A DNA stretch of 64,000 bases from Amoebophrya sp. A120 (Eukaryota > Sar > Dinophyceae > Syndiniales > Amoebophryaceae): assembly GCA_905178155.1 (NCBI GenBank), contig CAJINV010000005.1, forward strand, positions 1,452,438 to 1,516,437, written 5' to 3'. The notes below the pieces were generated by a model that had not been told where the DNA came from, did not search any database, and worked only from the letters and a program-made list of their open reading frames with translations. The stretch's first letter is position 1. Each line of letters starts with the position of its first letter. Position numbers and translations under genes: made by a program. Positions 20,981 to 31,082 of this stretch are shown piece after piece.

Positions 20981-23900
20981 TCACCCTTCCAACCAAAAAT
21001 CCGGATTCGTCGTCATCCAGACACAACCCGCAACCACCGCGGAGATCTGCAAAAGCTGGAAAACAGTGTGCACAATTTCGCGAAAGTTGATCGAGTTTTT
21101 CGAGCTTGTCGCGTCTTCCAGCACTTCTGCCCCGGTTTCCGCGAACGCGTCTTCGACCTCGTGCAATTCTTTTTCCTGATCATTGGAGAACTGCTCTTGT
21201 TCAAAAGGCTGCACAAGAGGATTCACTTTTTCCACAAACACTCCGGGTGCATCATGCAGTTCGACGTTTTCCTCGTTTTGCTGTCCGTGAAACGCCGCGT
21301 CCACGCCAATCTGCTTCTCCGACTGCGTTAGAGACTTACCTTCCAGACGCTCCATGTTGGTGGCCGCTGCGTCTGGTCCCGGTACCTGGACCATGTTGTT
21401 CAAGCCCGTGGTCTTTGTCCGCGGCATCGGCAAACGGAGTTTCGACGGTTGACAAATTGTTCTTCCGGTTTCGACGAACTGTGGCGCTTTCCTCGGAGAG
21501 GAAGGTTTCGCTTCCTTTTTCAAAGCGCTCTTCAGCGGAATCTTCTTCACGTTCGCCTTCACGACCTGACTCTGCTTTTCGACCGCGGAAGAACCAGCTG
21601 GACTCGCCGCACTACCGTTTGCATCCGCTGCGCAGACCCTCCCCACCGCCTGTCGCATGCGCTGCAGCAAGGCGTTGCTAACGCGATTCTTGTCGGTGCG
21701 GGCGAGCACGGAGGCTAAGTCAGGTTCTACAGGCGAAGTCGAAGATGCTCCTTTGTGTTGAGACACAACCGTCTTGCCCAGCGGTGTAATTGTTCGACAG
21801 AAAGAGGATGCAGATGGCGACATTATCGACAACGAGTTTTGCTGTTCCGCGTTCACTTCCACCCGTTTCCGCTGCAATTTGAACAGCTGGTCCAACTCGC
21901 GGGCGCGGTCGAAGTCCCGAAACAACTCCGGTTTCCGGATCAAATGTTCGTCCCAATCCGGGCGAATGGTTGACGACGGATTCAAGTTGGAATTTGTCTG
22001 GCTCACAGTGGCACAGGTGAACTCTTCATCTACTTCTTGGTCCTCCAGGGAGTGCAGCCACTGGTCACTGACCATTTTCAACTCCCGGGCAGCAATGCAG
22101 CGGAAATGTTGGCAGTCGTCGTTCGCGCAGACACACCGGTATTTCGAGGCACCTGAAGGAAAAAATCGAAGTTTTTCATGAGTATGATATGTGGTGCCTT
22201 GGTTGCAAGAAATGCACTGATCACGACACAAGGCTTTTAAGTGTTGACCAATGTGACACATTAATATTTATACCTTTCTGCTTCGCCAGCGTAGATGCTG
22301 TAGAGAGGAGATGAAACCGGTGCTCACTTTCCGACACCTGGGACACGCCGACTGGAATCTCGATCGGTGGTGTCGTGGCGACTTCTTGCTTTTTCTCTTT
22401 CTTCACTTTTTTTTTCTCTGAAGAAGCAGCAGCACCAGGAGAAGATCTCGTAGTCTTGCTCGTGTTGAGATTCGGGTCCTTTTTCTTGTCCTTCACCTTC
22501 TGCTGATTTGCATCCGCGGTTGTCATCGGCAAGGTCGGCTTTTTCTGTCGCGCAGAAGTCTGCCACTGCCTTGCATCCCCAGGGTTACTTGATTTTGTTT
22601 TCTTCTGCACGGTCGACAAAGAGCCATTGGTAGACGACGAGATAACGGAGACGGCTGCTGCTTGCCTGCTCGTGTTCTTGTCGGTCATCTCCTCCACCTG
22701 TCGCGTCTTCATGGCCTTCAAACACGCAGTTGACAGAGGCTCCTGCCGCGCAGGATCGGCGGTTCTTTGGTCCTTCTTGGAGGTAGAAGCAGCTTTTTTG
22801 TCAGCGTTGTTTTGGCCGACGAAAAGGTCCTCCATGTCCTTGGCTGCCGTGTTCACGTTGTCATTGAGCGTGGAAGTCCTCATTCCCTTCATGTTCGGAT
22901 CTTCTACCATGCCGTCCTTTTCTTTCTGCGGGAAGCCGGGGTCTTCGGTGTGGCGACGCCCTTTTCCATCTTCCTTTTCTGCAACAGCATCCTGCATCGT
23001 CGTACTCGCCTCACCAGCGCTTTCAGCTGTTAGAGCAGTTCCAGCACTCATCTTCATTTCGTCCAGCGTCTCCAGAAACGCATCGAGTTCTCCGGGCCCT
23101 TCTAAAGTGAAGGACTCCTCGTCGGTTACGTTCGCATCTGGTTCACCTTCACCAGCAACACAGATTTTCTCCGTTCCTGTACCGCCGCAGAAAGCGCCGG
23201 TATCTTCAGCGACCGGTGTCGGAGCGTCCGGCAACCCGAGTTCGTCCTCGATCTCATCAAAAGTCAACTTCACCGGAGTTTTCGCACGGGCGAACGTAGA
23301 CTTCGGCTGCGTGGTGGTTTTGGTTTTGAGTTTGATGCTGGAAGTAGAGAGTTTTTTGCTCAAAGACTTCCCAGTTGACGCCGACAGGTTTTTGTTGCTA
23401 TCAGAAGCTGTTGTCCCCGTTTCCGCTGGTCGCAGCAGTAATGATGTCTTCTTCATCCGCGACGTGCGCGCTGCGGTCGCACTGCTGGGTGTCGCGGTGG
23501 CAGCAGGTTTCTTCACCTTCATCGCCGGCACCGCGCTGGTGCTCTCAGGTTTCGTTTTCATCCCAGAGGACGCAACCGAGGACGACGAAGAACCCACACT
23601 CGCCGCTGTGCTCGGCGTCGCGACCACTTTTTTCGACGCAGACTGTTCTTTCATCGCCTCCGCTTTGCGCTTCCGTTCCTCCCACCGCGCGGCGGAATTC
23701 CTCTCGAAGGCAAGCCGATTTGCTTCCGCTTCTTTGGAGGATGGTGTGTTGTTTAGTGGAGTTCTTGCGGGTGACGCGGTGGGATCATGATCTTGGTCAT
23801 CAGCAAGTTTTTCGTTTGCTTCCACAACCGCAGCGGGCGTCCCTTGCTCCGCTGGAGAAACTGCTTGGGTTGTCTGCATAATTTCTGTCGGCTTTATTTC

Positions 23901-24026
23901 CAGCTGTGCCGCGACCGCGACGTCCATTCCACATGGGGAATTCTCGCCAGTAGGTGTGTGCTGTGGTCCGCTCTGCGCGACATCGAATTCTGCCACTGCT
24001 GCCATCAAATCGGCGATTTCCGACAT
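20981..24026 (-). CDS. Unrecognised 974-residue low-complexity protein with Cys-rich segment and C-terminal hydrophobic anchor
   Basis: Join of 24026..22274 and 22152..20981 (121-nt intron, AAAG|GTATAA...TTCAG|GTGCC). The first ATG at 24026 follows an in-frame GTG. Exon 1 is almost entirely Ala/Thr/Ser/Lys-rich low complexity. Across the exon junction the protein reads LAKQKGASKYRCVCANDDC, followed by CQHFRC and, some 25 residues on, FTC. This Cys-rich patch, with W in DQWLHSL, might be a small zinc-binding module such as a divergent CW finger, but the pattern is too loose to name. The rest is charged and disordered. Near the C-terminus about 20 hydrophobic residues (VFQLLQISAVVAGCVWM) could be a membrane anchor. 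No function can be assigned. Confidence 0.7.
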
Positions 24027-24704
24027 TATTGTACGCACTTACGAAGTTTTCGTCGGGCGGTATAGAACATGGAGTTTGATGATGAAGTGAAGCCTGTTTG
24101 TTAGTTGTTCTGCTCCTATTTTTTCATAAAACCCTGTTTCTACAAAATTCTCGCCACCTTACCGTGATAAGTACCATTCACCTGCTGAAGCAAATTTGTT
24201 GATGTGAGATACATTACCTCCTGCGACGGATTTTTTCGCACTACTCCTGATAGCACCTTTTTGGGGACGACCCCGAAAAAACAACGACGCCGAACAACTC
24301 TCGCTGTCTCTATTCGCAATTTGAATGGTGCGCTCGTCGAAAGCATGTCGATTTTGAAAGTGCAACTCTCTCGATTTTTCCAAACACGGGCACTCCTCGC
24401 TAAAGGTGGAGACCCTTCTGTATGTAATGCGCAACTAGGACTAGCGACAAGCACAAACGCGAAGCAGAAAGATGAAAAATCCGACCAATTTTGTTCAAGA
24501 ACAGACCTCAGATTGAACATGAGATTTAGGTAGCTCGTCTTAGTGCGGGACGAAAGCGCTTTTGATTAGACGACCGCGCTTTCTCTTCTGGTGCTGTTGC
24601 TGAATGATCATGCTCCTTGTCGAAAGTCGCAGACTTATGTTAATGTAACAGTAACTTTTTCTCTGTTACCAGAGAGAGCCAGTGCCCCCCTCAGTCATCG
24701 TCAG
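24027..24704. other. Spacer downstream of the DnaJ gene
   Basis: About 680 bp with short ORFs in both directions and no recognisable gene, RNA or repeat. Confidence 0.5.
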
Positions 24705-27066
24705 TTACTGCACATGACAAGTAGACTCCTCCCCACCACCAGGACCAGCTCCGTCCTGTCCCGCGCCGGCGGCGGCCCCGGAAGCTCGTTCCCGCTCCGC
24801 CTTGTACGCTTTGAGATGGCGGTTCAGAATGTGCTTCTCGGAGTCGCCGAGTTTCCGGGAATCTTGCGGGAGGGAGGAGGACCCAGAATTCGCATTGCTG
24901 TCTGAAGAAGCTGAGCCACTTGACGAAAAATCATTCCCCGACCGGTTCCACCACCGTTTCCAGGAGCTGGAGGAAGACTGCGAAGACGTAGATTTTTCTT
25001 CCGCGGCACTACCTTCCGCCGTCCTTTCACCGGCAGCGGTGTCACTTCTATCACTTTGTTCTTCCCCACCCTTTCCCCCACCTCGCTTTACATCGAAAAT
25101 ACCAGCCTCCCGTTTCAGAACCTGCCGCAGCGCTTCCCGTTCCTCAGGCGTGCTCCAGGGATTTCTGTTTGGCGTTTCCACTCGCAGCTTCACAAACAAG
25201 TCGCTTGACTTTGTACTCGCACTCCCCGTAGACGCAATATTGCCGTCCCACAGCACGCCTTTGCCCGCAACGCGGACCACGTCGGTATGCTGCAAATTTG
25301 AAGGCAGCGCTACGGTGACGTACTTCCCAGCTGGGTGCTTGATCTCAACGACGAGATCCCCGCAGATCGCATCTGCAAAGGGTACCGCGATTTTCGTGTA
25401 CAGAGCGTGGTGCGGGCCGCGCTCGAATTCTAAGTGATCGTATCTGGCGATGCTTCGCTTGCTCTTAGAAGCAGAATTTGAGTGGTCACTAACTTGTTTC
25501 CCGCCGTCGCGCCTGCCGGGCGGGGTTTGGAAGCGCACGGCGATGAAGACGTCGCCAGCCAAAACGCCACCGGTGGCGTGGTCAAAAACTTCGCTGCCGC
25601 GGTTCAGGAAACGGAAGGTGTAACCTTCCTCGACGGTCTGGGTAGAGATTTTTGTTTTGCGGTTACAAAGAATTGATGAGCTTAGTGCTTTCTAAACCAA
25701 TTTCTTTGTTTGAAAAACATAGAACGGCCAACATGTTCTACATCTTTGAAGAAGTATGTTTATGCTTGCACCAAAGCAGATTTATCTCTACACGTACCTT
25801 CGGGTCCAAGTTGAGTTGGAACGACTCCGTCGCATGTTTCACTCCGTGGCCCTGACACTGCGCGCACGTCCGCGTTCGTAGCCTTCCCGCGCCGCGACAA
25901 GAAGAGCAGGTTCCCTGCGTCTGCACATAGCCACCCCCGAACTGCCGTGTCCGCACCTCGTACCCGCTCCCCCCGCAAGTGCCACAGATCTGGACGTCGC
26001 CGCCCTGGCCACTGCAACTCGTGCAAATTTTCTGCATCATGGGGATCTCGACGGTCACGGTCTTCCTTTGGCACAACTGCTCCAGCGTTATGTTCACCGC
26101 CCGGACAACGGGTTTTGGCACCCTCGCCTGTCTCCTCTGCCTCCCGTTCGCCGCGAACTCCTCGAAGCCCATGCGCGTGAACGCTTCGAACGGATCGTCT
26201 CCAAAGATGCCGGAAGATGATCCAGCAGATGAGCCCTGTCCAAATGGGTCATTGCTGGTCCCGAATCCAAAGGGCCCGCTCCCGACATTCCCAAAGGGAT
26301 CTGGTCCGCTAGCACCACCGCCGGAATAAAAGGGCCCACCGCCGCTAGTACCGCTTCCGCCACCCGGACCACCGCCCATGCCGCTAAATGGGTCGCCACT
26401 CGCATCGCCATACTGGTCGTAGGCTTGTTTCTGCTTCGGGTCGGATAAAGTCTCGTACGCCCGGGTGATGTTTTTGAACGCCTCCTGGTCCCCGCCCTTG
26501 TCCGGATGGTGTTTCACCGCGAGCTTCTTGTACGCACGGCGGATGTCATCAGTGGAGGCGCCCCGGCTGAGCCCAAGAACCCTGTAGGGGTCCTTCGAGG
26601 AAAAATCCTCACAGCGGACGAAGTTATTTGTCGTGTGAGCTGAGGGAAAAAACTTCGCAAACTTGCTACTTCTTGGGAAGTGGTAGGCCTTCCAAGCTGC
26701 GAACCAAGATGACAAAAGAGGTGGGCTTTGCCCTTTGTGCTGGCTTGATGTCGGTGTCGCTGTCGTGTTGTCACTTCTTTTCGTATTCTGCCGTGGTGTC
26801 GCTGAAGATGGGGCATTCCACCCAATCTCCGTGGTATGCTTTCCGTCCCAAACATGATCTGCCGCCTGCTCTCGCCCGATGCCAGTGTAAATTGGTGGCT
26901 CGCAGTGGCCACCGCGGCCGCATCCTCGTGAAGCATCAGACTTGGAGCCGACTCCGACATCCTCAGATGATCCTGCATCTTTTTCTTTGCTTTGCAGAAA
27001 TACTTTTGTCTTCGAGAATAGCTTGGTTAACGCGACATAGCCGGCTTCAATACACCAATTCTGCAT
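24705..27066 (-). CDS. Type I DnaJ (Hsp40) co-chaperone
   Basis: Join of 27066..25798 and 25637..24705 (733 residues; 160-nt intron, AAG|GTACGT...CCAG|ACC). A J domain at about 158-218 (DPYRVLGL, HPD at 187-189) stimulates Hsp70 ATPase. A Gly/Phe-rich segment follows, then four CxxCxGxG zinc repeats (CTSCSGQG, CGTCGGSG, CSSCRGAG, CAQCQGHG) and the C-terminal substrate-binding fold (GDVFIAVRFQT). This is the bacterial DnaJ / DNAJA architecture. The protein is longer than usual for type I DnaJ. It has a 155-residue N-terminal extension whose first 25 residues contain several Lys and hydrophobic positions, which could be an organelle-targeting sequence. A Ser/Gly-rich tail follows the substrate domain. 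Family call is firm; localisation is a guess. Confidence 0.92.
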
Positions 27067-27591
27067 TGCGGCATTTTAGTTTCTTCGTAGTTCTGCACAA
27101 AAAAAAGTCTACGTAGCCCTCCTGCGATCAAAGATGAGAAAAGGTAAATTCAAGCCTAAAAAATAGAACCGAGACAAAGTCAAAAACAAAATGAAAGCTC
27201 ATGAACTACATCACACGTACGGCCGAAATAGGATCGTATAACGTGGCCGCGAGCAAGTCAGAAAAGTGACAAGAAGCTTGCTGGCTAAGGAAGAGCCGCA
27301 TCTGTCCCATTCTACCTGCATTGCTAGATGATGACAGTGCAGCAGCACGAGCTGGCATTGCTTCGTGAGCAAATCTAAGATCATATCTCACCCGCTTGCA
27401 CGGATTTCGGTGTTTGAACACTGGGCCTGCGCAAATGCACGGTCACGGTTTGTTGACATAAGTCTGAAAAAGCTCCTCGCCACATGTAGATTTCGTCGCT
27501 CTCGCGGTTGCACGCGCAATTTTTTTTCGTCTTTTTGATGGAGTTTGCTGGATTCGGCTGTTTACGGTTGCTCATGTGGAGGTCGTGACGA
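27067..27591. other. Spacer between the DnaJ and methyltransferase-rhodanese genes
   Basis: About 525 bp, AT-rich; nothing recognised. Confidence 0.5.
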
Positions 27592-30276
27592 TCATGTGTC
27601 AGCGTTGCAGCACAGTTCACACAAAACGCGTAGCAACGTGGTCTCCTTTCCTTCTGTAGCGTCCGTGTCTTTACCTAGATTCGCTTTCATCTGGGTATCA
27701 GTTTCAGCCGCCTCGTTACTGCACCCGTCGCACACCAAAACGCGCATTCGGCACTGACTACACCGGTGGTTCAACCTGTAGTCGTCCCAGGGACTCTGGC
27801 AAACGACGCACTTCCCAACTATTTCCTCGCCGAAGTTCTCCTCCACCATTCGGTTATCAAACACGAAATTCTTGCCTTTGAAAAACTTCCCCCCATCCGG
27901 ATAATGCTGCAGATAAGCGTGAATCCCGCCGTGCAGCTGAAAGATTTTCTGCTGCCGTGCTGGACGAGGAGCTTCCGACGTTGTAGCACCATCGTCTTCC
28001 AACACCAACTGCTCGTTTCCGTCGCCGACGCTCTGACGACGTTTTCTTTTACAGTCCTCGTTGTCTTCCAGCACCAGCCGCAGCAATTGCGTCGCGCGTT
28101 CGCACCGCACCCCGCCCGTGCAGTAAGCGAAAACCTCTTTTCCCTTGCATTTCTCCTGGAGCTCTTTCCTGTTCTGCGCCAGAAAGCGGGGGAAGTCAGT
28201 AAATTGACGGGTTTTCGGGTCGATCCGTTCGGTCGTTGTGGCTTGTTCCGAATCGAAGTCGAAGTGCCCCACGGCGGTTTCATACACGTTGCGGACGTCC
28301 AGCAAAACAGCCTGATCTGCTTTTTCCAATCGTTCGTTCCACGCCTCGGGGGTTAGGGAGATGGCGGGAGTGAGGGCAGGCACCGGCACGGACGGCGGTA
28401 AGCCGGACAAATCTCCTTCAAGACCCCTTCCACAACTCGCATTTTCGTCGGCTGCTTTCTGATGCGCAAAAAGTGATTGCAAGCAAGTATCGCTGTTGAA
28501 CTGCTCCCGGTACATTTGCAGATGAGATTCCCACGACGGCGTGGAGCTGGAACTTAAGTCAGATGCGACATTTTTACTAGCATTCCGATAGCAGTCTCCA
28601 AACAGGCTAACCACCTCCTCACAAACACGCACCGCTGTGCGGCCCTGCATCATCTGTTTCGTCTTGTCGGACCCGTCGTCCACACAGCCGCCCCACTTCC
28701 AATGTACTGTGGAAAAGTCTTTGATGATTACACCGCATTTTTCAGCAAGAACTTCTTCAGGCATTTCAAGCCTTGTAAACTCCAGCAGATCACTTTCCTT
28801 CCCGCCCAAACAGCCGTTCAGGCCGTCTTTCGCAACGCGAAGACGACCGGAAATATTGCGTGCGTCGCAGAAATCTTGAAGAGAGGTAGCAAGAGGTTTA
28901 CGAACGTCGGTAGCGCCACCACGATCTTGATGGGTTACGACAAGTGGCGTGTAGAGGTAGAAAAGCAGAACGCGGTAGTCGTCTGGGTGAATGTTTGGTG
29001 TGGGCTCACTTTTACTCATTTTTGCTTGTGGAGAGGGTGGTGAATTCATGAAATTGTCGCTGGGCCGGTCTTTACTCGGCGAAACTGCAGGAGTTGTAGA
29101 GGCGGTTGTCGAGGGGGAGAGACTTGGGGTTGGGTTTGCACGACTCGTCGGGGCTCCCGCGCAACAAGCTCGGCTACCACTCGTCCTGCTTGAGGAATTT
29201 GAAGACGAGGGGGACCTGCTCGTTGAAGTTGCTGTCGCTAGTATTTGAGGAAGCAGCTGCTGCTCTCGCACTATCCCTCCGCTGAGATGAGTTATCTTCT
29301 GTCGATGCCTCTCGCCTAACACCATCGTCGCTGCAACGCTCAAATTGCAGGTATGCGCGCGCGGGCGAATCTTGTCACTTTCCGTGCGCGTTTTCGTTGG
29401 TTTCTGCTCGACTGTCGGGAGGAATGCGCCGGCATCGCAGAGACGGAGCATCTCCTTCGACAACCCCCAGGATTCGCCGCCGAACACGAACGCGATTCGT
29501 TTTTGATTCAGATTTTCAGCTCCCAGAGCAGCACTTCTGTCAAGCTCAAATATCGAGGTGTAAGGCAAGCATGCGCTTTCACCCACTGTAGTGGTAGTCG
29601 CTTCGACATCTACTGCATCAGCTTCACCCTCTATAGGTGCACAGGAAGTGTGCGTTTCCCGCAGCCGGCTCAGCGTCGCCCCATCTGTTTCCCCGTTCAG
29701 TTCCTCAAACACCTCTTTGTTTTCGATAGCAAGAAGAAAAAACCCCGACTGCTTCAAGAAGTGCAGCACTTGCTTCAGATCGCCGTTGACGCAGAAGTGC
29801 GTGGCTTCGTCGGACGTGGTAGGAGTCTCACTTTCATCTTCATCGTTCACCTCAGCTGGTGACGACGAGCTTTCCTCGTTTATTCGTTCCTCGGATGTTC
29901 TTGAACCACACGCCTGTCTACTCTGATGTCCTTTGGCATGCGGAAACGCCATCGCCATCCGCAGAACTTCCTTCACAAAACCCCGGGCGTAGTAGTTCTC
30001 GTTGTCCTCGCTCTGCGTCAGAAACAGGGCCTGCGCCGGCCCGAATAATGGCATGTGGCGCAAAACCGTGCCGGCGTTTGGAGCGTACTTGACGCGGTCA
30101 AGAACAACGACATCATCTGTGTTGTTCAACTGGACTTTTTTTTCCAGAAAATCCTGCAGAGATTTCTTCCTCGAGCGAAAATAGGCGTTGTAGGAGTTGG
30201 GGTTGGATGAGGACGAGGAAGATGTTGTAGAAAAACCGCCACCCGGACCCGCGCTGGTTTCTGCAGAGGACGCCAT
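27592..30276 (-). CDS. SpoU/TrmH-type RNA 2'-O-methyltransferase fused to a TrhO-type rhodanese (tRNA uridine hydroxylase)
   Basis: Uninterrupted ORF of 894 residues from ATG at 30276. Residues about 55-326 are a SpoU/TrmH (SPOUT) methyltransferase, which uses AdoMet to methylate ribose in tRNA or rRNA: FVFGGESWGLSKEML at 263-277 is motif 2 and NLSVAATMVLGE from 311 is motif 3. After an 85-residue Ser/Pro-rich linker, residues about 430-560 match the N-terminal domain of TrhO/YceA (VLLFYLYTPL, GRLRVAKDGLNGCLGG). A rhodanese domain at about 640-790 follows (VLLDVRNVYETAVGHF, AYCTGGVRCERA with the catalytic Cys, LHGGIHAYLQ). The end carries the Cys-rich tail of the family (CVVCQSPWDDY, CSQCRMRVLVC, CELC). 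TrhO makes 5-hydroxyuridine at wobble U34 in bacterial tRNA. A single polypeptide with both activities is unusual to my knowledge. A mis-merged gene pair is unlikely because the frame is continuous. Confidence 0.88.
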   Translation of the reverse strand: MASSAETSAGPGGGFSTTSSSSSSNPNSYNAYFRSRKKSLQDFLEKKVQLNNTDDVVVLDRVKYAPNAGTVLRHMPLFGPAQALFLTQSEDNENYYARGFVKEVLRMAMAFPHAKGHQSRQACGSRTSEERINEESSSSPAEVNDEDESETPTTSDEATHFCVNGDLKQVLHFLKQSGFFLLAIENKEVFEELNGETDGATLSRLRETHTSCAPIEGEADAVDVEATTTTVGESACLPYTSIFELDRSAALGAENLNQKRIAFVFGGESWGLSKEMLRLCDAGAFLPTVEQKPTKTRTESDKIRPRAHTCNLSVAATMVLGERHRQKITHLSGGIVREQQLLPQILATATSTSRSPSSSNSSSRTSGSRACCAGAPTSRANPTPSLSPSTTASTTPAVSPSKDRPSDNFMNSPPSPQAKMSKSEPTPNIHPDDYRVLLFYLYTPLVVTHQDRGGATDVRKPLATSLQDFCDARNISGRLRVAKDGLNGCLGGKESDLLEFTRLEMPEEVLAEKCGVIIKDFSTVHWKWGGCVDDGSDKTKQMMQGRTAVRVCEEVVSLFGDCYRNASKNVASDLSSSSTPSWESHLQMYREQFNSDTCLQSLFAHQKAADENASCGRGLEGDLSGLPPSVPVPALTPAISLTPEAWNERLEKADQAVLLDVRNVYETAVGHFDFDSEQATTTERIDPKTRQFTDFPRFLAQNRKELQEKCKGKEVFAYCTGGVRCERATQLLRLVLEDNEDCKRKRRQSVGDGNEQLVLEDDGATTSEAPRPARQQKIFQLHGGIHAYLQHYPDGGKFFKGKNFVFDNRMVEENFGEEIVGKCVVCQSPWDDYRLNHRCSQCRMRVLVCDGCSNEAAETDTQMKANLGKDTDATEGKETTLLRVLCELCCNADT

Positions 30277-31082
30277 GGCTGAGTTCTGCTTCTTGCTATG
30301 CTAGTACATGTGCTCTATCTACCTAGCCCTGGTGGACTGTGCTTTCAGTTCGACAAACACAAACAAGCTAGCAGTGCTGAGGTTGTTCTTCACTAAGTGT
30401 TTGAGTCGTGGTCTTCGTCGCTCACCTTCACACTGTCGCCTGAAGAAAGATCGTTTTCTCATTTATGAAGTTTCCTCCTTGGCACGGTATCAGTCGTTAA
30501 AGAAGTCCGAATGTTCAACTTTCATGGCTCGCCATGAGACTCTGACCTGAGTCACTTGTGAATGATCTACGTCATATTCATTCAGAACCACAACATCCAC
30601 CACCTGCACACGCCTAGAATCAAGTTGAGCGCCATGATGATCATCTAGAGCACAGCAGCTGCCTCAGACTCGGATCTGGATCATGATCTGGATCTCTTCG
30701 ATCTTGCAGTATTTCATAACGATCACTATTGGCGATCGTGCTGAGCAGGTCCGCATTTGTCTCATCAGATGTTATATTATGCTGGCTACTCCGCAGATGA
30801 AGATAGCGCGCAGCTCGAACAGGAAGCTTTCAAATGTTGTTCTCGGTCGCGGCAGGTCAGGATCAACTGACCAGTCGCATTTCGAGGTCACTGCTGGATT
30901 TACGTTGAAAGAAAGTTCATCAAGAGAAGAACCAAGCAAAAAAAATGACCACACTACTTGTTCATCGTTTTTTCTTCGAAACGAAGTAAAAAGCAATCGG
31001 ACATGATCCTACAAAAGTCGGTGTAATTGGTGTACCGAGATCACCAGGAACGCAAAATCATCTTCCATCTACTTCAAAAATT
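30277..31082. other. Spacer upstream of the methyltransferase-rhodanese gene
   Basis: About 800 bp with short ORFs only. No RNA gene or repeat recognised. Confidence 0.5.

Noticed and set aside
22627-23790. 387-codon plus-strand ORF
   Set aside because: It is the antisense of the Ser/Thr/Ala-rich exon of the 974-residue gene, whose minus frame continues through a good intron; the plus frame has no upstream or downstream support.
29008-29022. KMSKS sequence in the methyltransferase-rhodanese fusion
   Set aside because: Looks like the class I tRNA synthetase signature, but it lies in a disordered Ser/Pro linker with no HIGH motif or catalytic fold.
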